This document shows positions 49,576 to 57,510 of a stretch of DNA of 64,000 nt, in pieces. Within the stretch, counting starts at the first letter, position 1; every line of letters begins with the position of its first letter. The notes under the pieces were generated by a model. The model saw nothing but the letters and a program-made list of their open reading frames with translations, did no database searches and was not told where the DNA came from. A program made the position numbers and the translations under genes. Location: NCBI GenBank assembly GCA_947627005.1, contig CANQUJ010000003.1:62001-126000 (forward strand). Direction: 5' to 3'. This DNA comes from an uncultured Clostridia bacterium (GTDB lineage: Bacteria; Bacillota; Clostridia; Oscillospirales; Ruminococcaceae).

Positions 49576-52500
49576 GTGTATTTAAAATCGCTCGAGCTTC
49601 ACGGCTTCAAGTCCTTCCCGGATAAAGTAACCCTTGAATTCGGAAAGGGGCTTACTGCGGTAGTCGGGCCGAACGGAAGCGGAAAATCTAATATCGGCGA
49701 CGCCGTTCGCTGGGTTTTGGGCGAACAATCCTCTAAAACCCTTCGCGGCGGAAAGATGGAAGACGTTATCTTCGGCGGAACGCAGCAGCGCAAGCCGGTC
49801 GGCTTCGCCGCCGTGACCCTTAACATAGTCAACGACGACAGAACCCTTTCGGTCGACTCCGACTTAGTCGCCGTCACCCGAAAGCTCTATCGCAACGGCG
49901 ACAGCGAATATCTTATAAACGGCGCGCCGGTAAGGCTTCGCGACGTAGTCGAGCTTTTTATGGACACCGGCCTCGGCCGCGACGGCTATTCGATAATCGG
50001 CCAGGGCAGGGTCGCCGATATTGTCGGCAGCAAATCCGGCGAGAGAAGAGAGATCTTTGAAGAAGCCGCCGGGATATCGAAATTCCGCTATAAAAAGGCG
50101 GAATCGGAGCGCAGGCTCGCCGCCGCGGAGGACAATATCCTTAGGCTTAAAGACATTTTGTCCGAGCTTGAGGGCAGAATAGAGCCCCTAAGAATACAAT
50201 CCGAAAAGGCGAAGAAATATCTCGTTCTGGCCGATTCCCGCCGCGCGCTCGAAATTGCGGTATGGACGAGGCGATTAAACGAGCTCGGCGGGGCCTTGGA
50301 CGGCCTTGAAGACAGGCTTTTGGCCGCCAACGCCGAATACGAGCACCTTGTCAACGAGATCGACCGCTGCGACGACGAGATCAACGAGCTTTCTTTAAAG
50401 CGCCGCCAGTGCGCCGCCGCCGCAGAGGAGTATCGCGACAGAATTTCGGAGTTAGAGGCTTTAAGCTCTACCGCGGCCGCAGATATCGCGGTTTATAACA
50501 ACAATATTCTCCACTATAACGAGCTCATCGCCGAAACCGAAAAGCGAAAAGAAGAGCTTTCGCTCGGAGACGTCAAGCTTCGCGAGAGGATCGCCGAAAA
50601 AGAGCGAGAGATCGAAGAAATCGAGGCTCGGCGGGAAGAGGCTTCAAAAGAAATATCAGCTCTGGAGGAAAAGCTTTCAAAGCTTTCGCTCGAGGCAGAC
50701 GAATTCGAGCGCTCGCTTTCCGGCTCGAACGAGGCGCTTAACAAGCTGTACATCAAAAAATCCGAGCTTAGCTTTTCGATAGCCAATTCCGAGGCTTCAA
50801 GGGCAGAGCTCGAAAAGAACCTTGCGGACGAGCGCGCCGCGATAAAACAGGGCAGGGCGGCGATAGACGACGCCGCGAAAGAGCTTGAGCAGATAAATAA
50901 AGACGTCAAAGAGGCAGAGGACACCGCCAACGAACACCGCAACCGCCTTAACGGCTTTACCATGCTGTTCGACAAAAAAGACGCCCAACTTAAAAAGCTG
51001 AACGAGGAATACTCCGAGGCGGAGCTCAATATAAGAAACCTTACCCAGCGCCGGCAGATGCTTTTAGACCTCGAAAATTCGATGGAGGGCTTCGCAGGAA
51101 GCGTCAGACAGATAGTCAAGGCCGGAAGAACCGGCCAGCTTAGGGGCGTTCGCGGAACCGTCGCGCAGATAGTTTCGGTCGAGCAAAAATACAGCCTCGC
51201 GATCGAAACCGCTCTCGGCGCTGCGCTTCAAAATATAGTCGTAGACAATGAAGAGACCGCCAAGCGCGGCATCAGGATACTCAAAGAGACCAACGGCGGC
51301 CGCGCGACATTCCTTCCGATGACTTCTGTAAAGGGAAATACCTTGTCGGAAAAGAACCTCGATATGCAGGAGGGCTATATCGCCCTTGCGAGCGAGCTCG
51401 TGTCTTACGAGCCGGAATACAAGGGGATAGTCGATTCGCTTTTGGGCAGGATCGTTATCGCCGAGGACATCGACCTTGCAACCTCTATCGCTAAAAAATA
51501 CGGCTACAAATTCAGAATAATAACCCTCGACGGCCAGGTAATAAACGCCGGCGGTTCGTTTACCGGCGGAAGCTCGCAGCGCTCGTCCGGCGTTCTTTCA
51601 AGAAAGAACGAGATAAAAGTCGTCTCCGATCAGCTTGAAAAGCTTTCGTCTTCTCACGAGGGCATGAAGCAGCGGCTTTCGGCCCTTTCCGCCGAAGTCG
51701 AAAAGCTCGGGTTCGACCTTGACGGCGAGCGGGATATAATCTCTCGGGCGGACACCGAAAGGATAAGGCTTGAGGCCGAGAAGAAGCGCGTCGAGCAGCT
51801 TACCGAGCAATACGGGCTTCGACTTTCGGAACTTGAAAAGAGCGCCGACGACGCCGAAAAGAGGATCGCCGCCGCGAAAGAGCTTAAAAAATCGAGCGAA
51901 GAGGGGCTTGAACGCTGCGAAAAGGATATCGCCGAGCTTGAAAGCCTCGTCGCCTCCGCGCAGGAAAAATCCGGCGAGGCGAGAAGCGTCAGAGAGGGCA
52001 TTTCCGCCGCGATTTCGGACAAGCGCCTGAGCCTTGCCGAGCTCGCTAAAGATATACAGTCCCGCAAAGAGGCGATTTTGTCCATCGAGCAGAGCATAGA
52101 AAACTCCGCGGAGGAAGCGAAGAAATTCGAAGAGCGAATAAAAGAGCTCGATTCGGCCATCGAGGCCGAAAAAGAGGCCCTTAAAGACCGCGAGAGAGAG
52201 GCCGAAAAGGCCAAGGAAGATGCGGCCGCCCTTGCCGAGCGGATCAAAGAAGAGCTCGCAAGGGGAATGGAATACGAAAAATCCGAGCAGAGCCTTCGCG
52301 GAATCCAGCGCTCGAAGTCGGATGAAAAAGAGACCGTCTCGGCGGAGATCTCCCGCATAACCGAGCGGCGTGACAATGTTAAAAAAGAGAGCGACGGCAT
52401 GGTTTCGCAGCTTTGGGAATCTTATTCGCTGACCGTCGCGGAGGCGGCGGAGCAGGCCGAGGATATAGAAGACATCGCCGAGGCGCAGAAGCGCCTAAAC

Positions 52501-53142
52501 GAGATCAAAAACAAGATTCGCGCGCTCGGCTCGGTCAACACCGAAGCGGTCGACGAATACGAAGAGGTCAAGACCCGCTACGAATTTTTGTCCTCCCAAC
52601 TCGGGGACGTTACCCGATCGAAAGAAGAGCTCGAAAAGCTCATCGCAAGCCTTACCAAGAGCATGAAAGAGATCTTCACCGAAAACTTCAACAAGATAAA
52701 CGAAAACTTCAAGACCACCTTTGTAGAGCTGTTCGGCGGCGGCCGGGGCGAGCTTATTTTGACCGACCCGGAGAACGTTTTGGAATCCGGCATCGAGATA
52801 AACGTCGCCCCTCCCGGAAAGGTCATAAAAAACCTCTCGCTTCTCTCGGGGGGAGAGCAAGCATTCGTCGCGATAGCGATATACTTCGCGATATTAAAGC
52901 TTCGGCCGTCGCCCTTCTGTATTCTCGACGAGATCGAGGCCGCGCTCGACGACGTAAACGTGACGAGATACGCGCAGTATCTCAGAAACTTTACCGACAC
53001 TACGCAGTTTATCCTTATAACCCACAGGCGCGGGACTATGGAAGAGGCCGACGTTTTGTACGGCGTGACTATGCAGGAAAAGGGCGTTTCTAAGCTTTTG
53101 AGAATGGATATAAGCGAGGTTTCTTCAGAACAAATCGAATAG
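49576..53142 (+). CDS. smc: Chromosome partition protein SMC
   Basis: SMC is a condensin ATPase that extrudes DNA loops and aids chromosome segregation together with ScpA and ScpB. The 1188-residue protein has an N-terminal Walker A (GPNGSGKSNIGDAVRW near residues 32-40), a first coiled coil (about 170-490), the hinge (about 500-680, with GGSFTGGS), a second coiled coil (about 690-1010), and a C-terminal half with the ABC signature LSLLSGGEQAF and Walker B FCILDEIEAALDD. The GTG start has ACGGAGG upstream. ftsY follows 16 bases later, as in most Firmicutes. Confidence 0.97.
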   Translation: MYLKSLELHGFKSFPDKVTLEFGKGLTAVVGPNGSGKSNIGDAVRWVLGEQSSKTLRGGKMEDVIFGGTQQRKPVGFAAVTLNIVNDDRTLSVDSDLVAVTRKLYRNGDSEYLINGAPVRLRDVVELFMDTGLGRDGYSIIGQGRVADIVGSKSGERREIFEEAAGISKFRYKKAESERRLAAAEDNILRLKDILSELEGRIEPLRIQSEKAKKYLVLADSRRALEIAVWTRRLNELGGALDGLEDRLLAANAEYEHLVNEIDRCDDEINELSLKRRQCAAAAEEYRDRISELEALSSTAAADIAVYNNNILHYNELIAETEKRKEELSLGDVKLRERIAEKEREIEEIEARREEASKEISALEEKLSKLSLEADEFERSLSGSNEALNKLYIKKSELSFSIANSEASRAELEKNLADERAAIKQGRAAIDDAAKELEQINKDVKEAEDTANEHRNRLNGFTMLFDKKDAQLKKLNEEYSEAELNIRNLTQRRQMLLDLENSMEGFAGSVRQIVKAGRTGQLRGVRGTVAQIVSVEQKYSLAIETALGAALQNIVVDNEETAKRGIRILKETNGGRATFLPMTSVKGNTLSEKNLDMQEGYIALASELVSYEPEYKGIVDSLLGRIVIAEDIDLATSIAKKYGYKFRIITLDGQVINAGGSFTGGSSQRSSGVLSRKNEIKVVSDQLEKLSSSHEGMKQRLSALSAEVEKLGFDLDGERDIISRADTERIRLEAEKKRVEQLTEQYGLRLSELEKSADDAEKRIAAAKELKKSSEEGLERCEKDIAELESLVASAQEKSGEARSVREGISAAISDKRLSLAELAKDIQSRKEAILSIEQSIENSAEEAKKFEERIKELDSAIEAEKEALKDREREAEKAKEDAAALAERIKEELARGMEYEKSEQSLRGIQRSKSDEKETVSAEISRITERRDNVKKESDGMVSQLWESYSLTVAEAAEQAEDIEDIAEAQKRLNEIKNKIRALGSVNTEAVDEYEEVKTRYEFLSSQLGDVTRSKEELEKLIASLTKSMKEIFTENFNKINENFKTTFVELFGGGRGELILTDPENVLESGIEINVAPPGKVIKNLSLLSGGEQAFVAIAIYFAILKLRPSPFCILDEIEAALDDVNVTRYAQYLRNFTDTTQFILITHRRGTMEEADVLYGVTMQEKGVSKLLRMDISEVSSEQIE

Positions 53143-53158
53143 AATCGAGGAATTATAA

Positions 53159-54079
53159 ATGGGACTTTTTGAAAAACTTAAGCAGGGGCTTCAAAAAACC
53201 AAGACGAGCCTTTTCGGCGGGCTTAACGGGCTTTTTTCCGGAAGCGAGATAGACGACGACTTTTACGACGAGCTTGAAGAAACGCTTATTCTTTCGGATC
53301 TCGGCGCGAAGACGGCGGAGGATATAGTCGGCGGGCTTAAAGAGCGGGCAAAAGAAAAGCGCCTTGAAACCACCGACCAAGTCAGGGGCGAGCTCAAAGA
53401 GATGATAAAAGAAATGCTCGGCGAGGACAGCCCGCTCGACCTTTCAACCGTCCCCTCGGTCGTTTTGGTGATCGGTGTGAACGGAGTCGGAAAGACCACC
53501 GCCATCGGAAAGCTTTCGCACCAGCTTAAAGAGCAGGGCAAAAGGGTCATAGTCGCGGCGGCGGATACCTTCCGCGCGGCGGCGATAGACCAGCTTAACG
53601 TTTGGACCGACAGGGCGGGGGTTGAGATCGTCAAACACAACGAGGGGAGCGACCCCGCAGCGGTCGTATACGACGCACTTGACGCCGCAATCTCTCGCAA
53701 GGCGGATGTTGTTATTATAGACACCGCCGGAAGGCTTCACAATAAACAGAATCTTATGAACGAGCTTTCAAAGATATCGCGGATCGTTCGCCAAAAGGCT
53801 GAGGGCTGCGCGCTCGAGGTTTTGATAGCCCTTGACGCCACCACCGGCCAGAACGCCGTGAACCAAGCCCGCGCCTTTAACGACGCCGCCGATATCACCG
53901 GAATTATATTGACCAAGCTCGACAGTTCGGCCAAGGGCGGCATAGTCGTTTCAATAGCCAACGAGCTTAAAATCCCGGTAAAACTTATATCGGTCGGCGA
54001 AAAAATCGACGACCTCCAGCCTTTTTCGGCCGCGGACTTTGTCGAGGCGCTTTTCGAGGAGGACTCGGATGAGCAATAA
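53159..54079 (+). CDS. ftsY: Signal recognition particle receptor FtsY
   Basis: FtsY is the membrane-associated SRP GTPase that hands ribosomes to SecYEG. The 306-residue protein has only a very short acidic/basic A region, then the N domain (about 25-95) and the G domain with [14 protein letters not shown] (P-loop), [24 protein letters not shown] and [10 protein letters not shown]. The short form without a long acidic domain is usual for Firmicutes, which bind the membrane through an N-terminal amphipathic helix. It overlaps the next gene by 11 bases. Confidence 0.97.
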   Translation: MGLFEKLKQGLQKTKTSLFGGLNGLFSGSEIDDDFYDELEETLILSDLGAKTAEDIVGGLKERAKEKRLETTDQVRGELKEMIKEMLGEDSPLDLSTVPSVVLVIGVNGVGKTTAIGKLSHQLKEQGKRVIVAAADTFRAAAIDQLNVWTDRAGVEIVKHNEGSDPAAVVYDALDAAISRKADVVIIDTAGRLHNKQNLMNELSKISRIVRQKAEGCALEVLIALDATTGQNAVNQARAFNDAADITGIILTKLDSSAKGGIVVSIANELKIPVKLISVGEKIDDLQPFSAADFVEALFEEDSDEQ

Positions 54080-54659
54080 AATCATTTTGGCGAGCTCGAA
54101 TCAAAACAAGCTTCGCGAATTTAAAGAGATTTTGGAGCCGCTCGGATATGAGATTATTTCGCAGCGCGACGCGGGGATAGACATTGACCCGGAGGAGACC
54201 GGGACAACCTTCGCCGAAAATTCCGCGATTAAGGCCAAAGCCGTATACGAAGTCGCAAAATGCGCGGTTATCGCCGACGACAGCGGCCTCGAGGTGGATT
54301 ATTTAAACGGCGAGCCGGGGGTTTATTCCGCAAGATACGGCGGCACCCGCGACGATAAAGTCCACAATAAGATTGTCTTGCAAAAGCTCGAAGGAGTGCC
54401 GGACGAAAAGCGCTCGGCGCGGTTCGTCGCGGCGATATCCTATATCGACGACGACGGAAGGCTTTCGCAGTTTATCGGGAAATTCGAGGGCAGAATAGGG
54501 TATGAAGAGCGCGGAAAAAACGGCTTCGGCTACGACCCGATCTTTATGGTCGGCGGCATAAGCTCGGCCGAAATGACCCCGGAGGAGAAAAACGCCGTAA
54601 GCCACAGGGGAAAGGCTTTAAGAGAGCTTGCGGGATATCTCTCTTCGACAAAAAATTAA
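54069..54659 (+). CDS. rdgB: Non-canonical purine NTP pyrophosphatase (RdgB/HAM1)
   Basis: This enzyme hydrolyses XTP, ITP and dITP to monophosphates and keeps deaminated purines out of nucleic acids. The 196-residue protein has ILASSNQNKLREFKEIL at the start, AVIADDSGLEVDYLNGEPGVYSARY in the centre and GYDPIFM plus SHRGKALREL near the end, all family signatures. ATG 54069 has GAGGAGG 6 nt upstream, inside ftsY, so translation is coupled. Confidence 0.95.
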   Translation: MSNKIILASSNQNKLREFKEILEPLGYEIISQRDAGIDIDPEETGTTFAENSAIKAKAVYEVAKCAVIADDSGLEVDYLNGEPGVYSARYGGTRDDKVHNKIVLQKLEGVPDEKRSARFVAAISYIDDDGRLSQFIGKFEGRIGYEERGKNGFGYDPIFMVGGISSAEMTPEEKNAVSHRGKALRELAGYLSSTKN

Positions 54660-54671
54660 CGGAGGAACAAA

Positions 54672-54965
54672 ATGCTCAATTCAAAACAGCGCGCAAAGCT
54701 TAAAGGCATAGCCTCGAAGCTCGAGCCGGTATTTCAGGTCGGCAAGGGCGGAGTCGGCCGGGAGCAGGCCGAGGGGATAGAAAAATACCTTAAGGCGCAC
54801 GAAATCATAAAGATAAAAATTCTCGAAAATTCGCTCTGCTCGGCCGACGAGGCCGCAAGCGAGCTCGCAAAGCTTACCGGCGCGGAGGTCGTAACGGTCA
54901 TCGGCTCGAAGGCGGTTTTATATAAGCCCAACCCCGAAAAGCCGGTCATAAGCGCGGAACTATGA
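54672..54965 (+). CDS. yhbY: YhbY-family RNA-binding (CRM domain) protein
   Basis: This 97-residue protein is a single CRM domain. YhbY-type proteins associate with pre-50S ribosomal particles. Visible features are LNSKQRAKLKGIASKLEPVFQVGKGG, the GxxG-like VGKGGVG loop, and VVTVIGSKAVLYK near the end. ACGGAGG precedes the ATG. It overlaps nadD by 4 bases (ATGA). Confidence 0.93.
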   Translation: MLNSKQRAKLKGIASKLEPVFQVGKGGVGREQAEGIEKYLKAHEIIKIKILENSLCSADEAASELAKLTGAEVVTVIGSKAVLYKPNPEKPVISAEL

Positions 54966-55564
54966 AAAAGACGGTGATTTTCGGCGGAACGTTTAATCCC
55001 TTTCATTTGGGGCATCTTAAACTTACGGAAGAGGTTATAAAGCTCATCGGGCCGAACAGATTTATTTTGATGCCGACCCACATTCCGCCGCACAAGATCG
55101 CCCGCGAGCTTATGAGCGACGAAGACCGGCTTGAAATGTGCCGCCTCGCGGTCAAAGACCTGCCGGAGGTCGAAGTCAGCGACTATGAGATCAAGGCCGG
55201 CGGGAAGAGCTATACCGTCAGAACTCTCGAGCATTTTCACCGGCTTTTCCCGGATGAAGAGCTTTATTTCGCGATGGGAAGCGACATGCTCGAAACCTTT
55301 TTAAGCTGGTATATGCCGGAACGGATAATGCAGCTTGCGACGCTTGTCTGCAACTTCCGCGACGAGGTCGACAGGGCCGCCTGCGAAGAAGTAAGGGCAA
55401 AAATCGAAGCCCTCGGCGGACGCTGCGTTTTGACCGATTGCGAACCGCTCGTCTGCTCGTCGACCGATATAAGAGACAGGATCGACCGCGGCGAACCGAT
55501 AGACGACCTCGTTCCGAAAGCGGTTGCGGAATACATCGAAAGAAAGGGGCTTTACCGTGACTGA
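54962..55564 (+). CDS. nadD: Nicotinate-nucleotide adenylyltransferase
   Basis: NadD joins nicotinate mononucleotide and ATP to give deamido-NAD, a step of NAD synthesis. The 200-residue protein has the nucleotidyltransferase motif FGGTFNPFHLGHLKL at the N-terminus, FILMPTHIPPHK, and the C-terminal CSSTDIRDRI (the ISST.IR motif that binds ATP). It is tightly packed: 4 bases overlap with yhbY and 8 with yqeK. Confidence 0.96.
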   Translation: MKKTVIFGGTFNPFHLGHLKLTEEVIKLIGPNRFILMPTHIPPHKIARELMSDEDRLEMCRLAVKDLPEVEVSDYEIKAGGKSYTVRTLEHFHRLFPDEELYFAMGSDMLETFLSWYMPERIMQLATLVCNFRDEVDRAACEEVRAKIEALGGRCVLTDCEPLVCSSTDIRDRIDRGEPIDDLVPKAVAEYIERKGLYRD

Positions 55565-56153
55565 ACCATCCGCCGAAGAGATAATTTCGTATTTAAAAGA
55601 AAACCTTTCCGAAAAGAGATTTATACACAGCCTTAACGTCGCCAAGGCGGCGAAAAAGCTCGCCGAGCTTAACGGCGCCGACTCGCACAAATGCTATATC
55701 GCCGGTCTTTTGCATGATATCTGTAAAGAGCTTTCGCCCGAAGAGCAGCTTGCGCTTATCGAGCGCTCTAAATTCGAGATATCGCCGGTAGAGCGCTCCG
55801 CGAAAAAAACCCACCACGCGATAGCCGGCGCGCAGTTTATAGCCGAAAAATACGGTATCGAAGACGAAGACATTCTCTCCGCCGTAAGATGGCACACCGT
55901 CGGCAAGGGCGGAATGAACATATACGAGCAGATAATTTTTATGGCGGACATAATCTCTGACGAGCGAAGCTATAAAAACGTCGAGTTTTACAGGGAAACT
56001 ACATACCGCGATCTTCTTCGCGGACTTTACGAGACGTTTAAGTGGATGATCGAGGAAAATCTCGAAAAGCGCAGACTTATCCCGCAGTCCACCTTCGACG
56101 CCTACAACGAATACACCGCGATAGAGATTGAAAGATTCCCCGACAAAAATTAG
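55557..56153 (+). CDS. yqeK: YqeK-family HD phosphohydrolase (probable Ap4A hydrolase)
   Basis: YqeK enzymes cleave diadenosine tetraphosphate symmetrically, using a metal-bound HD site. The 198-residue protein shows RFIHSLNVAKAAKKLAEL (first His), AGLLHDICKELS (His-Asp), KKTHHAIAGAQF, and AVRWHTVGKGGMN, the full YqeK pattern. GTG 55557 has AAGGGG 6 nt before it and overlaps the end of nadD. The order nadD-yqeK is conserved across Firmicutes. Confidence 0.93.
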   Translation: MTEPSAEEIISYLKENLSEKRFIHSLNVAKAAKKLAELNGADSHKCYIAGLLHDICKELSPEEQLALIERSKFEISPVERSAKKTHHAIAGAQFIAEKYGIEDEDILSAVRWHTVGKGGMNIYEQIIFMADIISDERSYKNVEFYRETTYRDLLRGLYETFKWMIEENLEKRRLIPQSTFDAYNEYTAIEIERFPDKN

Positions 56154-56188
56154 GAGATAAAGGATACGGCGCCCTTTTTTGATTGAAA

Positions 56189-57103
56189 ATGATTAAGAAA
56201 AAGGGCCTTGCGCCGCGAATGTTCGCGGCATGTATTCTTTCCGCAATCGCGACCGTCTTTATTTTAAGTCTTTCGGCGAGGGCCGCAAAGGCGAGGGTCG
56301 GCGAACAATACGTTTCGCCGGATTATATCAGATATATTTCGCAGGGTTATTGGCTCGACACCGTGAGCTTAAAGAAAAACTATCTCGTGACCGTAACCGA
56401 CGGCGATTTGCCTGTAAGGGTTCACATATTCACGGTCGACGGCGACAAAAACACCTTAGACGTCTTAGAGCTTCCGCCGAACGGCTATATCTCGGCCGAC
56501 GGTTTTTGCGGGACCCTCTGCGAGGCTTATAAAACCTCGGTCTATAAAGAAATAGTCGCGGCGGCGTTTAGAATTAAAATCGACGGCTCGCTAAGCTTCA
56601 GCGCCGAAACCTTCGGCGACGGGGCAAAGCTTCTTAAAACCCGGGTCGGAAAAGAGGCCGCCGAAGAGGCCGCGAAAGATTGGCAGGCGTATATCCGCGG
56701 GGATATAAGGGCGGTTTTCGATTATCGAAGGGCTTTGGCGGATATTCTTAAAAATATCGGCGATTTGGGCGCGCAGCAAAGCTTCGCGGTTTTGATGAAC
56801 CTTATTTTGAACCGCTTCGATACCGATATGACCGTCGAAGACATTATTTCGGCCGAAAATCTTTCAAAAGAGATTAAAACCGATAAAATTTATATAAGAT
56901 TTCCCGCCGGAGGCGCGGCGACCGTCAACGGCGAACAGGTCTGGGCGTTCGACCGAGAAAAGACCGCCGAGCTTTTGAACAAGCATTTCAGAGTTAAGGG
57001 GAAGGAATATCCCGCCGAGGCGCTCGGATTACCCGATCTTTGCGCGGGGGAGTATTTATTCGGCGACATTCCGGAGAATATAGAAGACATTTTGAAGACA
57101 TAA
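56189..57103 (+). CDS. Divergent LytR-CpsA-Psr (LCP)-like membrane-anchored protein
   Basis: This 304-residue protein has one N-terminal membrane segment (about 11-32) and an extracellular domain. The strand pattern NYLVTVTDGDLP, TLDVLELPPNGYIS, LCEAYKTSVYKEIV, and a late LNRFDTDMTVEDIISAENL follows LCP proteins, which transfer wall polymers to peptidoglycan. LCP genes are often found exactly here, between yqeK and rsfS, in clostridia. However, the catalytic PRD(T/S) motif is replaced by PPNG, and the other conserved arginines are not obvious, so the protein may be inactive or specialised. There is no good ribosome site before ATG 56189 or the TTG at 56183. Confidence 0.5.
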   Translation: MIKKKGLAPRMFAACILSAIATVFILSLSARAAKARVGEQYVSPDYIRYISQGYWLDTVSLKKNYLVTVTDGDLPVRVHIFTVDGDKNTLDVLELPPNGYISADGFCGTLCEAYKTSVYKEIVAAAFRIKIDGSLSFSAETFGDGAKLLKTRVGKEAAEEAAKDWQAYIRGDIRAVFDYRRALADILKNIGDLGAQQSFAVLMNLILNRFDTDMTVEDIISAENLSKEIKTDKIYIRFPAGGAATVNGEQVWAFDREKTAELLNKHFRVKGKEYPAEALGLPDLCAGEYLFGDIPENIEDILKT

Positions 57104-57116
57104 AGGAGGAAAAATC

Positions 57117-57467
57117 ATGACTCAAAACGAAAAGCTTTCGGTAATCGTCAAAGCGCTCGACTCGAAGGGCGCGCAGGATATCAAGGTCATCAGAATAGGC
57201 GACCTTACCATCGTGGCGGACTACTTCGTCATCGCGAACGGAACCTCTACCACCCACACACGCGGCCTTGTTGACGAGGTCGACTTCAGAATGGGCGAAA
57301 AGGGGATTAACGTAGACCACATCGAAGGGGTCGACGGCGCAAGCTGGATCGCGATGGACTACGGCGATATCGTCGTACACGTCTTTTATCGCGACGTAAG
57401 AGAGCAATATAACCTTGAAAAGCTTTGGAGCGACGGCGAAACGGTTGACATTCAAACCCTGCTGTGA
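57117..57467 (+). CDS. rsfS: Ribosome silencing factor RsfS
   Basis: RsfS binds L14 on the 50S subunit and blocks subunit joining when nutrients are short. The 116-residue protein has the DUF143 pattern DIKVIRIGDLTIVADYFVIANGTS, GVDGASWIAMDYGDIVVHVF and REQYNLEKLW. AAAGGAGG precedes the ATG. A promoter for leuS overlaps its last codons. Confidence 0.95.
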   Translation: MTQNEKLSVIVKALDSKGAQDIKVIRIGDLTIVADYFVIANGTSTTHTRGLVDEVDFRMGEKGINVDHIEGVDGASWIAMDYGDIVVHVFYRDVREQYNLEKLWSDGETVDIQTLL

Positions 57468-57473
57468 TAAAAT
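57445..57473 (+). promoter_or_regulatory. Sigma-A promoter of leuS, inside the end of rsfS
   Basis: TTGACA (57445-57450), 17 bp, TAAAAT (57468-57473) with TGA before it. The leader is only about 30 nt, too short for a T-box. Confidence 0.8.
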
Positions 57474-57510
57474 ATTCGGGTGAAATTATCTTGAAAAGGA
57501 TATGATAAAT

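Noticed and set aside
57468-57510. T-box riboswitch before leuS
   Set aside because: The leader from the mapped promoter is only about 30 nt and has no T-box sequence or specifier stem.
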